From: Bacillus safensis
GTDB lineage: Bacteria; Bacillota; Bacilli; Bacillales; Bacillaceae
Reading direction: 5' to 3'
NCBI GenBank assembly: GCA_030159235.1
Contig: BSBG01000001.1
Location: forward strand, 603,461 to 667,460
DNA: 64,000 nucleotides
This document shows, one piece after another, positions 15,064 to 23,274 of this stretch. The notes under the pieces were generated by a model that searched no databases, was not told the DNA's origin, and saw only the letters and a program-made list of their open reading frames with translations. Both the position numbers and the translations under genes were made by a program. The stretch's first letter is position 1. Each line of letters begins with the position of its first letter.

Positions 15064-15528
15064 TCAATATGGCGAAGAAAGATGGCTTAATTCCTCCAGC
15101 CGCCGCTTCGCTTCTTCCTTATTAAACGAACTATAATAGCGATAATTCTCATCATCTAAAATGCGGTAATGCTGACTCAGCACATTTTGCTGAAGACGAA
15201 ACGTGCCTTTTTTGACAGACGTCCTCCACCAAACCTTTCCGCCAATCGTACGCTCAACTGATAAATGCAATTCATCATGTGCCACAACTTCCAAAATCTC
15301 AAGCGGGTCATCCCCTAGTGTTCCTTTTAAAATGTCACTATCCCTGAATAAGGCACATACGGCCGCAGATTGCGTCCAGTTGAGGCGCAGCCTGTTTTTT
15401 TCAACCTGCTGTAAATGCCGCTTCGATAGACCAAGTACCTCAGCCATGCGATCCTGCGTATAATTCTTTTCTTTTCGAATCCGTGCCATTTGTTCTGTGA
15501 CGAGGTCGATTACCATCTCTTTATCCAT
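15064..15528 (-). CDS. XRE-family helix-turn-helix regulator (154 aa)
   Basis: The N-terminal 60 residues form an XRE helix-turn-helix (RKEKNYTQDRMAEVLGLSKR followed by HLQQVEKNRLRL). The C-terminal part (about 75-150) is unassigned, rich in charged and aromatic residues, with a repeated YRYY/FN-K pattern. I do not recognise a specific orthologue. The start ATG at 15528 follows GGAGAGGTGATGAG. It is codirectional with and about 100 bases downstream of the yfj operon, but has its own ribosome binding site and a terminator after it. It might regulate the yfj genes; nothing in the sequence proves that. Confidence 0.7.
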   Translation of the reverse strand: MDKEMVIDLVTEQMARIRKEKNYTQDRMAEVLGLSKRHLQQVEKNRLRLNWTQSAAVCALFRDSDILKGTLGDDPLEILEVVAHDELHLSVERTIGGKVWWRTSVKKGTFRLQQNVLSQHYRILDDENYRYYSSFNKEEAKRRLEELSHLSSPY

Positions 15529-15626
15529 CTCTCATCACCTCTCCGAGTGTTCATTCTTTACTGACATCATACACGATTTCTTCGAAAAAGTGGCGCCTCA
15601 GCCTATAGAATCATGACAAAAACAGC

Positions 15627-16154
15627 TTAGTCGCCCTTCTCTTCTACCTGACCATGCTGCTGCCTCCAGTTCTCTTGGGCTGCCTGAATGAAATATGGAT
15701 AGATCTCCTGTTTAACGGTTTGCTCAAATACTTCTTCATCTAAAATACTGTACGCCGGAATTTTAATCAATTTTCCATCTAATTTTCGAATGAGCACATC
15801 CATAAAGAGAAGTCCTCTTATACTGTACCGATGCCTGCGCATATCAATTGATTGAATGTCTTGAAAAGGGATCGTTTTCTCCCGATGCAGCACAGCGCCG
15901 TTCTCTCCGCGCTGAATGCGAAAAATTACATTTCCTCTCTTCGTAAAAGCAGGCAGAATCATCAAAAAGGAGATCCAGCCATAGACAATGCCTAATAGTC
16001 CGCCTAAAAATAAAAACAATGTATAGTTCGATTCAAATGTAAGAGCTTCTGAAAATAACCAAATACCGATGATACCGAAGCCGCCCGTTGCTAAGAATGC
16101 CCATACTCTTAAAAAGGGTCTGCTCCTCACTTCTATTACTTCACTTGGATTCAA
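15627..16154 (-). CDS. yfjD: YfjD-like membrane protein (DUF5381 type)
   Basis: A 175-residue protein with two adjacent transmembrane segments near the N-terminus (about 17-35 and 44-70: VWAFLATGGFGIIGIWLF and FLFLGGLLGIVYGWISFLMI). A PH-like beta-rich cytoplasmic half follows (FQDIQSIDMRRHRYSIRG). Length, topology and gene order match YfjD of the B. subtilis yfjABCD operon. Its position as last gene after a WXG100 protein and a candidate effector suggests an immunity or secretion-accessory role, which is inference. The TTG start at 16154 follows AAAGGAGAATGACGC. Confidence 0.7.
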   Translation of the reverse strand: MNPSEVIEVRSRPFLRVWAFLATGGFGIIGIWLFSEALTFESNYTLFLFLGGLLGIVYGWISFLMILPAFTKRGNVIFRIQRGENGAVLHREKTIPFQDIQSIDMRRHRYSIRGLLFMDVLIRKLDGKLIKIPAYSILDEEVFEQTVKQEIYPYFIQAAQENWRQQHGQVEEKGD

Positions 16155-16175
16155 GCGTCATTCTCCTTTTCTCCA

Positions 16176-16931
16176 TTAGAATATAGAACGTAACCCGTCT
16201 CGATAAGCCGTCTCAATGCGAAATTCATTTTCTTTTATTCCTGATACAAGCCATGACTGTTTCTCACCTGGAATCACAAATATCATGGACTCCACATCAG
16301 GCGTATTATTTTTGTCATACATGACCTTCATAAGGGAGTCCATTTTTCCTCTCCTCGTCTGTACATCAGAAACAAATGCCTTCACAAGCTCTTGATTCTC
16401 GGCTTTATTCAGGAAGGAGGGCCACTCATTTTTCGCCTCGCTTGCTTGCTCTAATAGCATTTCAAATTCCTCTGCATGCAGGCTGATGACAGGTTCAGGG
16501 TGATCATTCATCTGTATGTTAAAAAAAGCGGTCACTTGCTCCTCTGCCTGTTCGTCGTTCAGTTTGCGAATTTGATGCACTTGTTGATCGTAAAGCGTAA
16601 GATGCGCATATACACCCGCCTGTGTCGTGTGGAAGGAAGTGCTGATTTCTTCATCTGTGTCTCCAAATTTAGACGCTTTGATCGTATGAGAGGCATCATT
16701 CATCGCCTGAATGAAATGACGGTATTCCGCTTTATAACGATATTGTCTGTTTCGAAATTCCAGTACACCTTTTGCAAGCAAAGAGCGGCAGGCAATTTCA
16801 AATAAAAACCCCAAACGCTCGTCCTCTACTTCAGGATAATAGGCCTCCTTTAAGGACATACCTTGTTCAAAATAGCCTTCACTGTAAAAACTAAAGATGA
16901 GTTCCTCAATACTTAGACTTAGCTGATCCAA
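16176..16931 (-). CDS. yfjC: YfjC-like protein
   Basis: A 251-residue soluble, acidic protein resembling YfjC by size and operon position. It has no signal peptide or membrane segment. The N-terminal half (LSIEELIFSFYSEGYFEQGM) looks like a helical domain and the C-terminal half is an alpha/beta domain. Proteins of this kind in ESX operons are often chaperone-like or immunity factors for the neighbouring effector (inference; EspG-like roles are known in mycobacteria). The TTG start at 16931 is preceded by AAGGAGAGATCAAG. It lies 12 bases after yfjB and 21 bases before yfjD. Confidence 0.7.
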   Translation of the reverse strand: MDQLSLSIEELIFSFYSEGYFEQGMSLKEAYYPEVEDERLGFLFEIACRSLLAKGVLEFRNRQYRYKAEYRHFIQAMNDASHTIKASKFGDTDEEISTSFHTTQAGVYAHLTLYDQQVHQIRKLNDEQAEEQVTAFFNIQMNDHPEPVISLHAEEFEMLLEQASEAKNEWPSFLNKAENQELVKAFVSDVQTRRGKMDSLMKVMYDKNNTPDVESMIFVIPGEKQSWLVSGIKENEFRIETAYRDGLRSIF

Positions 16932-16943
16932 CTTGATCTCTCC

Positions 16944-18140
16944 TTATCCAAAAGAAAATGCACCCTTAAAGAAATCGCCTGCACCCTTTATGAGTGAATC
17001 TGCGGTTTCTTTTGTTTTTTCTATCCCTTTATGTATCAACTGATTTGCCTGATCAATGGTATCATTGACTGCTTTTACACCTTGACCCGCCAGTTCGAAT
17101 GCTCTTTTCCCTTTATCCACGACCGCATGAATCGGGTCCTTTAATTTCACTGCAATCTGTTCAGCAAAGCCGGATGTCAGCTTGGCGACTTTTTCTCCAA
17201 TAAACCCACCTACTGCTGATCCTATCGCACCGCCAACAACGGTTCCAATCGGGCCTGCAAAGCTTCCAAGAGCACCGCCGACAACGGCACCTGCGACAGA
17301 TCCGCCAGCGATAAAGACTGTATTATTCACTGCATTGCCAACCGCCTTTGCATTTTCACGCTTGAGAACTTCTGGCTGATCACCGAATTCTGCATAGTTC
17401 TCGGCAATTTTCAATCCACAGCCAACTGTTTCCGTTGCACCAGTGACAACCGTTGCAATGATGGCATTTCCTTTCGCAAATCTTGCACCATTTTTCAGAA
17501 CAGACTTGATGGCAGCCGTGTCCTTCCAATTGATACTTCCTTTTGTAAAATCACGGACACTGTTCGTGAATGCAACTGTATCGCTAGGATAAAATTTTGT
17601 GAATTTCTTATGGACCAAGTCAGCCATCGACCAGTTCGATCTTTTTAATAATTCTTTTTTACTCAGCCATATCCTTGCTAGCCGGTCAAATCTCGTTCCT
17701 TCTACCCGGCTGGTCAGATCAAGCAGCAACTTTGAATGCTGCGCTGCATATCGGCCATTCTCTTTAATAAAGGTCGTCATCCCAAGACCGTAATATTTCG
17801 CCTGCATCATCACGATACCAGCTAAGCTCGTGAGTGTACCATATTGATCATAGATACTGTACATTTTCCGCAATATATCATCCGCTTCGACCATTTTATC
17901 TGTTGCATGACGAATCGCAATATCATCACTGCTCAATTTGCTGATGAGTGCTTGTCCTGCCCCCCATGCATCTCCGACACCAGAAAAACAGCTTCTATAC
18001 CGAGGATCACAGCCTAAAATCAGACCATCCAGTTCACTATGTAAATCGCGGTGCTTCGTTTCAATAGCAGACAGCTCACCTACAACATCATTCGCCAGTC
18101 CTGTCAGCTGATCTGGATCAACCACAATGTCACGTGCCAT
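16944..18140 (-). CDS. yfjB: YfjB-like WXG/LXG-type protein with glycine-zipper region
   Basis: A 398-residue protein. Residues 1-100 are helical with a DAWGAG turn (Trp59), like the N-terminal half of type VII substrates. Residues about 100-270 are mixed helical. Residues about 277-325 form a glycine-zipper segment (AGGSVAGAVVGGALG, then VVGGAIGSAVGGFIG), of the kind seen in membrane-inserting toxins and effectors. The tail is helical and lysine-rich and ends GAFSFG. I chose the ATG at 18140 (AAGGGAGA upstream). The longer open frame to 18332 only overlaps yfjA out of frame. It sits between the WXG100 gene yfjA and yfjC, so a secreted, pore-forming or membrane-active effector is plausible but unproven. 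Confidence 0.72.
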   Translation of the reverse strand: MARDIVVDPDQLTGLANDVVGELSAIETKHRDLHSELDGLILGCDPRYRSCFSGVGDAWGAGQALISKLSSDDIAIRHATDKMVEADDILRKMYSIYDQYGTLTSLAGIVMMQAKYYGLGMTTFIKENGRYAAQHSKLLLDLTSRVEGTRFDRLARIWLSKKELLKRSNWSMADLVHKKFTKFYPSDTVAFTNSVRDFTKGSINWKDTAAIKSVLKNGARFAKGNAIIATVVTGATETVGCGLKIAENYAEFGDQPEVLKRENAKAVGNAVNNTVFIAGGSVAGAVVGGALGSFAGPIGTVVGGAIGSAVGGFIGEKVAKLTSGFAEQIAVKLKDPIHAVVDKGKRAFELAGQGVKAVNDTIDQANQLIHKGIEKTKETADSLIKGAGDFFKGAFSFG

Positions 18141-18144
18141 CACA

Positions 18145-18477
18145 TCATCTCCCTTCTCGATTACTTTCTCTCCGTTCTTCTCGTCTCTTTCGCTCAAGCT
18201 CTTCCATTCTGGCAATTTCAGCTTTACGCTCCTCGATCTTGACCGCTGCATCCCGCAGTTCCTGACTTGTTTCAAGCAAGTCCTTTTCAAATTGATCATA
18301 GCGTGCCGTTGTTTCTTCAAAGCTTTGATCAAATTGATTCCTTGCTTCTCCCTGCCAGCCTGAACCTACTGCCTTCAGCCGATTCTCCAGCAGCTGCTTT
18401 GACTGCCGAATCTCATCAGCCGTTTTCTGAAACTTTTGAGCGAGTGCCAGCGTTTGACTAGAATCCAACTTTCGCAC
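18145..18477 (-). CDS. yfjA: YfjA, WXG100-family protein
   Basis: A 110-residue WXG100/ESAT-6-like helical hairpin: helix 1 (about 8-38), the turn GSGWQGEA with Trp41-Gln-Gly43, helix 2 (about 45-85), and a long basic tail ending NREGR. WXG100 proteins are exported by, or chaperone substrates of, the type VII secretion system (YukE family). It heads the yfjABCD operon and its stop lies 4 bases before the yfjB start. The start is a GTG at 18477 behind GGGAGAAAG; a TTG at 18468 is an alternative. It is divergent from pepT. Confidence 0.8.
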   Translation of the reverse strand: MRKLDSSQTLALAQKFQKTADEIRQSKQLLENRLKAVGSGWQGEARNQFDQSFEETTARYDQFEKDLLETSQELRDAAVKIEERKAEIARMEELERKRREERRESNREGR

Positions 18478-18694
18478 CCCTTTCTCCCAATTTAACGTAC
18501 AAATGGATGATTTTATATGTCCTCATTATAAATAAAAAGACACCCAAAAAAATCACCCTAAAGAACCATTCAGCACATCACCTAATGAAAGTAGGCCTTT
18601 TTCCTCTCTAATTGCCAGAGAAAGCCTTTCTTGTTATGAAGCGCATTCAAGACGTGATAAAATGAACGTATTCTACAAAAGGAGTGACGTATAG

Positions 18695-19927
18695 ATGAAA
18701 GAGGAAATGATTCAGCGTTTCACAAGTTATGTGAAGGTAGATACGCAGTCAGATGCAGAAAAGGAAAGCTGCCCATCGACCGAAGGACAATTGAACTTAG
18801 CGAGACAGCTTGTTGAAGAAATGAAATCCATCGGAATTCAAGAAGTGACAATGGATGAAAACGGCTATGTCATGGGAACGATACCCTCTAACACAGACAA
18901 AGATGTGCCGACTATTGGCTTCCTGGCTCATATCGACACAGCCACTGACTTCACTGGCAAAAATGTAAAACCGCAGCTTCATGAAAACTATCAAGGCGGC
19001 GATATTACATTAAATGAAGATCTACATATCGTTTTATCTCCAAAACAGTTTCCAAATTTACAAAAGTACCAAGGACATACGCTGATCACGACAGATGGCA
19101 CGACCCTACTTGGTGCAGATAACAAAGCAGGTATCGCAGAAATTATGACTGCTATGCATTATCTGATTGAGCATCCAGACATCAAGCACGGGAAAATTCG
19201 CGTTGCCTTTACGCCTGATGAAGAGATTGGCAGAGGGCCGCACAAGTTTGATGTTGATGCCTTTGGTGCTTCCTATGCTTATACCATTGACGGTGGACCG
19301 CTTGGCGAGCTGCAATATGAGAGCTTCAACGCAGCAGGTGCGAAGGTATCAATTAAAGGAAACAACGTCCATCCAGGGACAGCAAAAGACAAAATGGTCA
19401 GCGCTGCGAAGATTGGGATGCTCTTTCATAACAAGCTTCCATCTGACGAATCTCCGGAGTATACAGAAGGCTATGAAGGCTTTTTCCATCTGACGAAGTT
19501 TGTAGGGGAAGTGGAAGAGGCTGAGCTGCAATATATTATCCGTGATTTTGATAAAGAGAAATTCAATAATCGCAAAGTACAGTTTGAAAAAATAGCAAGT
19601 GACTTAAAAGCCATCTATGGTGAAAATAGCATCACCCTTAGCATTCAGGACCAATATTATAATATGAGAGAAAAAATTGAGCCGGTGAAACATATTGTGG
19701 ACATCGCTCATGAAGCCATGGAAAATCGCTCAGTAACACCTGTCATTGAACCAATTCGCGGCGGCACAGATGGCTCACAGCTTTCATATAAAGGTCTCCC
19801 AACGCCAAACATCTTTACTGGCGGGGAAAACTTCCACGGCAAATATGAATTTATTTCTGTTGAAAACATGTTGAAATCAACAGAAGTCATCGTGGAAATC
19901 GCCCGTTTATTTGAAGAAAAAGCATAG
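18695..19927 (+). CDS. pepT: Peptidase T (tripeptidase)
   Basis: A 410-residue M20-family zinc aminotripeptidase that removes the N-terminal residue from tripeptides in the cytoplasm. Visible metal and catalytic motifs are [12 protein letters not shown] (first His/Asp), [13 protein letters not shown] (bridging Asp), [15 protein letters not shown] (catalytic Glu-Glu), [11 protein letters not shown], and GGTDGSQLS with [11 protein letters not shown] near the end (last His). Length and motif spacing are those of PepT rather than other M20 enzymes. The ATG at 18695 has an AAAGGAGTGACG ribosome binding site. It is monocistronic with a terminator directly after it. Confidence 0.96.
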   Translation: MKEEMIQRFTSYVKVDTQSDAEKESCPSTEGQLNLARQLVEEMKSIGIQEVTMDENGYVMGTIPSNTDKDVPTIGFLAHIDTATDFTGKNVKPQLHENYQGGDITLNEDLHIVLSPKQFPNLQKYQGHTLITTDGTTLLGADNKAGIAEIMTAMHYLIEHPDIKHGKIRVAFTPDEEIGRGPHKFDVDAFGASYAYTIDGGPLGELQYESFNAAGAKVSIKGNNVHPGTAKDKMVSAAKIGMLFHNKLPSDESPEYTEGYEGFFHLTKFVGEVEEAELQYIIRDFDKEKFNNRKVQFEKIASDLKAIYGENSITLSIQDQYYNMREKIEPVKHIVDIAHEAMENRSVTPVIEPIRGGTDGSQLSYKGLPTPNIFTGGENFHGKYEFISVENMLKSTEVIVEIARLFEEKA

Positions 19928-19937
19928 ACATGTTTAC

Positions 19938-19965
19938 AACCGTTCCTGTTCGGGAACGGTTTTTT
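19938..19965 (+). terminator. Terminator after pepT
   Basis: A perfect stem AACCGTTCC/GGAACGGTT (19938-19946 with 19953-19961) is followed by TTTTT. Confidence 0.9.
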
Positions 19966-19985
19966 AATAAAAGTTTACAATTTTC

Positions 19986-20011
19986 TGAAACTTTTATGAC
20001 ACTTATTCGTA
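19986..20011 (+). promoter_or_regulatory. Sigma-W-type promoter
   Basis: TGAAAC (19986-19991), exactly 16 bases, then CGTA (20008-20011) is a perfect match to the sigma-W consensus used in the Bacillus envelope-stress response. The only gene downstream is the 59-aa membrane protein at 20216. Confidence 0.6.
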
Positions 20012-20041
20012 CTAATAGAGACAACCCCAGAAAAATTCTTC

Positions 20042-20070
20042 TTGACGAGTGCAATAACTGGAAATATAAT
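20042..20070 (+). promoter_or_regulatory. Sigma-A promoter
   Basis: TTGACG (20042-20047), a 17-base spacer and TATAAT (20065-20070). It would give a leader of about 140 bases in front of the small gene at 20216. The leader contains a TTTCAGT/ACTGAAA inverted repeat. Confidence 0.7.
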
Positions 20071-20215
20071 AGTTAAAAACAACCAGTATTTTAGTCCTAA
20101 GTTAGCAGACTGAATAAACCTTAAGAACTAAACCGAGCCTGCTGCATATTTTCAGTTATAAACATCACTCACCCTGTCTACACTGAAAGAATAGGATGAA
20201 TTGGAGGAATGTCAT

Positions 20216-20395
20216 ATGATGATTTTATTGATTATCGCTTCACTTTGCTGCTATTTACTATTCTCTTTCAAAAAAGATAACCGCACCCAAAAACGAAAAA
20301 GCGCAGAGCTTTCGGAGTTTGAAATCTTTCGTATGCGCCGCCACTACAACGGAAAACGCCGTCACCCACTAAACAATGCACCCAAACAAGTATAA
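20216..20395 (+). CDS. Small single-pass membrane protein (59 aa)
   Basis: The ATG at 20216 follows GGAGGAATGTC and is preferred over the upstream TTG at 20201, which forms part of the ribosome binding site region. The product has one N-terminal transmembrane segment (MILLIIASLCCYLLFSF) and a strongly basic cytoplasmic tail (FKKDNRTQKRKSAELSEFEI, then RMRRHYNGKRRHP). I do not recognise a family. The sigma-W-like and sigma-A promoters upstream suggest expression under envelope stress, for example as a small modulator of a membrane complex; that is inference. A strong terminator follows. Confidence 0.6.
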   Translation: MMILLIIASLCCYLLFSFKKDNRTQKRKSAELSEFEIFRMRRHYNGKRRHPLNNAPKQV

Positions 20396-20402
20396 ATCCC
20401 AA

Positions 20403-20428
20403 AAAAGAGCCTCATGAGGGGCTCTTTT
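20403..20428 (+). terminator. Terminator after the 59-aa gene
   Basis: AAAAGAGCC (20403-20411) pairs with GGCTCTTTT (20420-20428). Confidence 0.85.
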
Positions 20429-20447
20429 CATTTGAATAACAGCAAAA

Positions 20448-20472
20448 AAACGACCACTAAATCTGGTCGTTT
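20448..20472 (-). terminator. Terminator of the DUF3298-like gene
   Basis: AAACGACCA (20448-20456) pairs with TGGTCGTTT (20464-20472). T runs on both strands make it bidirectional, and it lies just after the stop at 20479. Confidence 0.85.
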
Positions 20473-20478
20473 TTCTTT

Positions 20479-21156
20479 TTATTTATACACCTTCGCTGGG
20501 ACTTGAATCATAGGAATTCCTACATAGTACGGTGAAATTTCATATGGCTGAAAGACAACAGCAATTCCCTTTTTCGTGAAGTAATACTGCGTGTTATAGT
20601 TGATTTCAATGTCACTTTTTTTCAGGTTCGAAAAGAATTTGCTTTTATGTTTCTTTGTGTAGTTATAAATATAATCTCTTACTTTCGTACGCTTTTTCTT
20701 TGTTTTCACAACGTCTGTCAAGAACAGCTGCTTTGTTTTTTTCTTTGTTAACACATAGTTCATGCTGGAAACCATCGTATCCCCATGCATGCTGCCATCA
20801 TTCATGTAGTCATAGTTTAAGATACTTAGTTTCTTCCCATTGTTAAATTTCGTTTTAAACGATCTCTCGTACGTGATCTTCCCATAGCCTTCCTTTTTCG
20901 CTTCGTCCTTTAAGAACAAGTAAGTAGAATAAGAGAAGGCAATATCTTCTTTTAAATCACGATTGATGGTTTTCATATGCGCTTTACTAAGTTTTTTCAC
21001 CTGTGCATATTTAAACGTTTTTTTCTTTTTATAATAATGTGTGCTTACTTTTGCTTTTTTTGCTTGTTTGGCATCCGCAGATCCAACTGGCGCAAACAAC
21101 GAAACAATCAGTGAGAAAATGAGCAGGCTGATCGTTAGGCCTTTTTTCATTGTCAT
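20479..21156 (-). CDS. Secreted protein with RsiV/DUF3298-like C-terminus
   Basis: A 225-residue protein with a typical Sec signal peptide (hydrophobic ISLLIFSLIVSLFAPV, cleavage near SADAKQ). The mature part is extremely lysine-rich. The C-terminal 60 residues (INYNTQYYFTKKGIAVVFQP, then YEISPYYVGIPMIQVP) resemble the DUF3298 domain found in RsiV and in deacetylases such as PdaC, and the region before it resembles the partner DUF4163 domain. It may bind lysozyme or wall polymers outside the cell (inference from RsiV, a lysozyme receptor). No catalytic domain is attached. I chose the ATG at 21156, behind GGGGGT, over the ATG at 21171. Confidence 0.65.
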   Translation of the reverse strand: MTMKKGLTISLLIFSLIVSLFAPVGSADAKQAKKAKVSTHYYKKKKTFKYAQVKKLSKAHMKTINRDLKEDIAFSYSTYLFLKDEAKKEGYGKITYERSFKTKFNNGKKLSILNYDYMNDGSMHGDTMVSSMNYVLTKKKTKQLFLTDVVKTKKKRTKVRDYIYNYTKKHKSKFFSNLKKSDIEINYNTQYYFTKKGIAVVFQPYEISPYYVGIPMIQVPAKVYK

Positions 21157-21314
21157 AGTAAAAACCCCCATTTTTGTCTATTACCATTCGAGTATACCAT
21201 GACAAAAGAACCAAAAGAAGAAATTTTTCCATATTATTCTTTCTTTTTCCACATCGGGTTTGTTTACCGTTTTTATAAGTTCCTGTATGCTTAATGTAGA
21301 ATGCTAGATGAAGT

Positions 21315-22175
21315 GTGGTGTTTATCATAGAAGAGAATATTTTTAGTCACATTCGGACGACATTCCATAGTTTGTCACCGACCCAGAAAAAGATTGCCAA
21401 TTACATTTTACAAAACCCTCAGAAAGTTGTGCTTCATTCCATTAGTGCTCTCGCTGCTGAATGCAACACAAGTGAAACGACGATCTTTCGTTTTCTACGA
21501 AAAATTGGCTATGAATCGTATCAAGTGTTTCGTGTCCATGTTGCACAGGATATCGCGACCAATACGCCTCAATCCATATACGGCGAGATCGAGGCATCCG
21601 ATAGTGTAGCTGACATTAAACATAAAGTCATAGAGTTAACAACAAACTCTATTCAAGACATGAAGCATATTTTAGAAGATCATGCCGTGACACAATTCAT
21701 TGAACACATGAAACAGGCACATAAAACCGTCTTTTTTGGAGCAGGTGCGTCCAGCTTTATTGCTGGAGATGCTTATCATAAGTTCCTGCAGCTTGGTTTT
21801 GAAGTGAGTCTATGCAGTGATCCACACATGATGAATATGATTGCAACACACGCTACGGAACACGATTTTATTGTCGCGATCTCCCATTCAGGAGAGAGTA
21901 GAGAAATTCTTGACGCCGTACAGTTTGCAAAAGAAAAAGGGGCAAAAATTGCCTCTATCACAAGCTATCCGAAATCCGAACTCGCAAAGCGATCTAACTT
22001 TCACCTGCTCAGTTCTTCCAGAGAGACAACCTATCGATCAGACTCCATGATCTCCCGTATCAACCAGCTTGTGATCATTGATGTACTATATGTCAACGCT
22101 GTTCTAGAACTAGGATCAAATGCTATTGAAAACGTGAAACGATCTCGATTAGCCGTAGCTAAAAATAAAACATGA
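21315..22175 (+). CDS. MurR/RpiR-family transcriptional regulator
   Basis: A 286-residue regulator. The N-terminal RpiR helix-turn-helix (about 10-80: LSPTQKKIANYILQNP, then HSISALAAECNTSETTIFRFLRKIG) is followed by a sugar-isomerase (SIS) domain (about 125-260: TVFFGAGASSFIAGDAYHKF and DFIVAISHSGESREIL). SIS domains bind phosphosugars as effectors. It lies upstream of and codirectional with the acid-sugar genes at 22374-26066, so it probably controls them. A terminator separates it from them. The GTG at 21315 is the most upstream start and its ribosome binding site is weak, so the true start could differ by a few codons. Confidence 0.85.
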   Translation: MVFIIEENIFSHIRTTFHSLSPTQKKIANYILQNPQKVVLHSISALAAECNTSETTIFRFLRKIGYESYQVFRVHVAQDIATNTPQSIYGEIEASDSVADIKHKVIELTTNSIQDMKHILEDHAVTQFIEHMKQAHKTVFFGAGASSFIAGDAYHKFLQLGFEVSLCSDPHMMNMIATHATEHDFIVAISHSGESREILDAVQFAKEKGAKIASITSYPKSELAKRSNFHLLSSSRETTYRSDSMISRINQLVIIDVLYVNAVLELGSNAIENVKRSRLAVAKNKT

Positions 22176-22177
22176 AT

Positions 22178-22210
22178 GAAAAAGACCGGAGCTGTTTCCG
22201 GTCTTTTTTT
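22178..22210 (+). terminator. Terminator after the RpiR regulator
   Basis: AAAGACCGGA (22181-22190) pairs with TCCGGTCTTT (22197-22206), followed by a T run. Confidence 0.9.
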
Positions 22211-22329
22211 GTGACTTTTATCATATTTTTCGTTGACACATTCCTATCATGTCATGTACATTAAATGAACAATAGTTTATTTCCTACTATCATTTTATAA
22301 AGATAGTATATATACTAACAAAATGAAAA

Positions 22330-22343
22330 GAAAGCGCTTTTTG
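22330..22343 (+). promoter_or_regulatory. cre-like CcpA box before the acid-sugar operon
   Basis: GAAAGCGCTTTTTG has the AAGCGCTT core of a cre site and lies 30 bases before the first gene, where it would block transcription in the presence of preferred sugars. Confidence 0.5.
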
Positions 22344-22373
22344 TAAGGGTTTTCTATATAGGAGGCGGACAAC

Positions 22374-23267
22374 GTGACAAAGAAGATTGGATTCATTGGA
22401 CTAGGTATTATGGGAAAACCTATGGCACTCAATCTATTAAAAGCTGGTCATACTGTGACTGTTTTTGACCTGAATGAGGAGGCCATTCGAGCCTTACAAG
22501 AAGCCGGAGCAAAAGGTGCTATTTCAGCTGCTGAGGCTGCTTCTGAAAGCGATATCATCATTACGATGCTTCCTAAAGGAGAGCATGTAGAAGCAGTCGT
22601 TTCAGGTGACCATGGCATTTTAACGACAGCTAAACCTGGCACAGTGATCATAGATATGAGCTCAATTTCTCCTGTTACTTCTAGGGCATTAGCTGCTCTT
22701 ACAAAACAGCATCAGGTGGAGTTTATAGACGCTCCCGTCAGTGGCGGAGAGCCGAAGGCAATAGATGGAACACTTGCCATCATGGCTGGCGGCGAAGAAG
22801 TCATTTTTGAGCAAGTAAAAGATGTCCTGCTTGCGATGGGCACAGATGTCGTATTAGTTGGACCGAATGGAAGCGGGACAACAGCAAAGCTTGCCAATCA
22901 AATCATCGTCAACTTAAATATTGCCGCCGTGTCCGAGGCACTCGTTCTTGCAGCTAAATCAGGCATTGCCATTGATAAGATGTATGAAGCGATCCGCGGC
23001 GGGCTGGCAGGAAGTGCCGTTCTCGACGCAAAGGTTCCTCTTATCTTAGAACGAAACTTTGAACCTGGCGGACGTATCGACATCAACTTAAAGGATTTAA
23101 CCAATGTCATGGAAACTGCTCATGATATCGGTGTTCCTCTCCCGCTTTCTAGTCAGCTGCTTGAAATCTTCCACGCCCTCAAAGCGGACGGAAAATCCGG
23201 ACTTGATCATGGTGGCATCGTTCAATATTACGAAAAAATGGCTCATGTCGAAGTGAAGAAAGGATGA
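22374..23267 (+). CDS. 3-hydroxyacid dehydrogenase (GarR/LtnD type)
   Basis: A 297-residue beta-hydroxyacid dehydrogenase. The N-terminal Rossmann fold starts MTKKIGFIGLGIMGKPMALN (NAD(P) site). DAPVSGGEPKA is the substrate-binding loop near residue 122, and the catalytic lysine lies in GSGTTAKLANQIIV near 172. The family includes tartronate semialdehyde reductase (GarR) and L-threonate dehydrogenase (LtnD). The neighbouring DUF1537 kinase and GntP permease favour oxidation of a four-carbon sugar acid such as threonate to its 2-oxo form. The exact substrate is not fixed by the sequence. The GTG at 22374 follows GGAGGCGGACAAC. The next gene starts 7 bases after its stop. Confidence 0.85.
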   Translation: MTKKIGFIGLGIMGKPMALNLLKAGHTVTVFDLNEEAIRALQEAGAKGAISAAEAASESDIIITMLPKGEHVEAVVSGDHGILTTAKPGTVIIDMSSISPVTSRALAALTKQHQVEFIDAPVSGGEPKAIDGTLAIMAGGEEVIFEQVKDVLLAMGTDVVLVGPNGSGTTAKLANQIIVNLNIAAVSEALVLAAKSGIAIDKMYEAIRGGLAGSAVLDAKVPLILERNFEPGGRIDINLKDLTNVMETAHDIGVPLPLSSQLLEIFHALKADGKSGLDHGGIVQYYEKMAHVEVKKG

Positions 23268-23274
23268 GGTGGTC

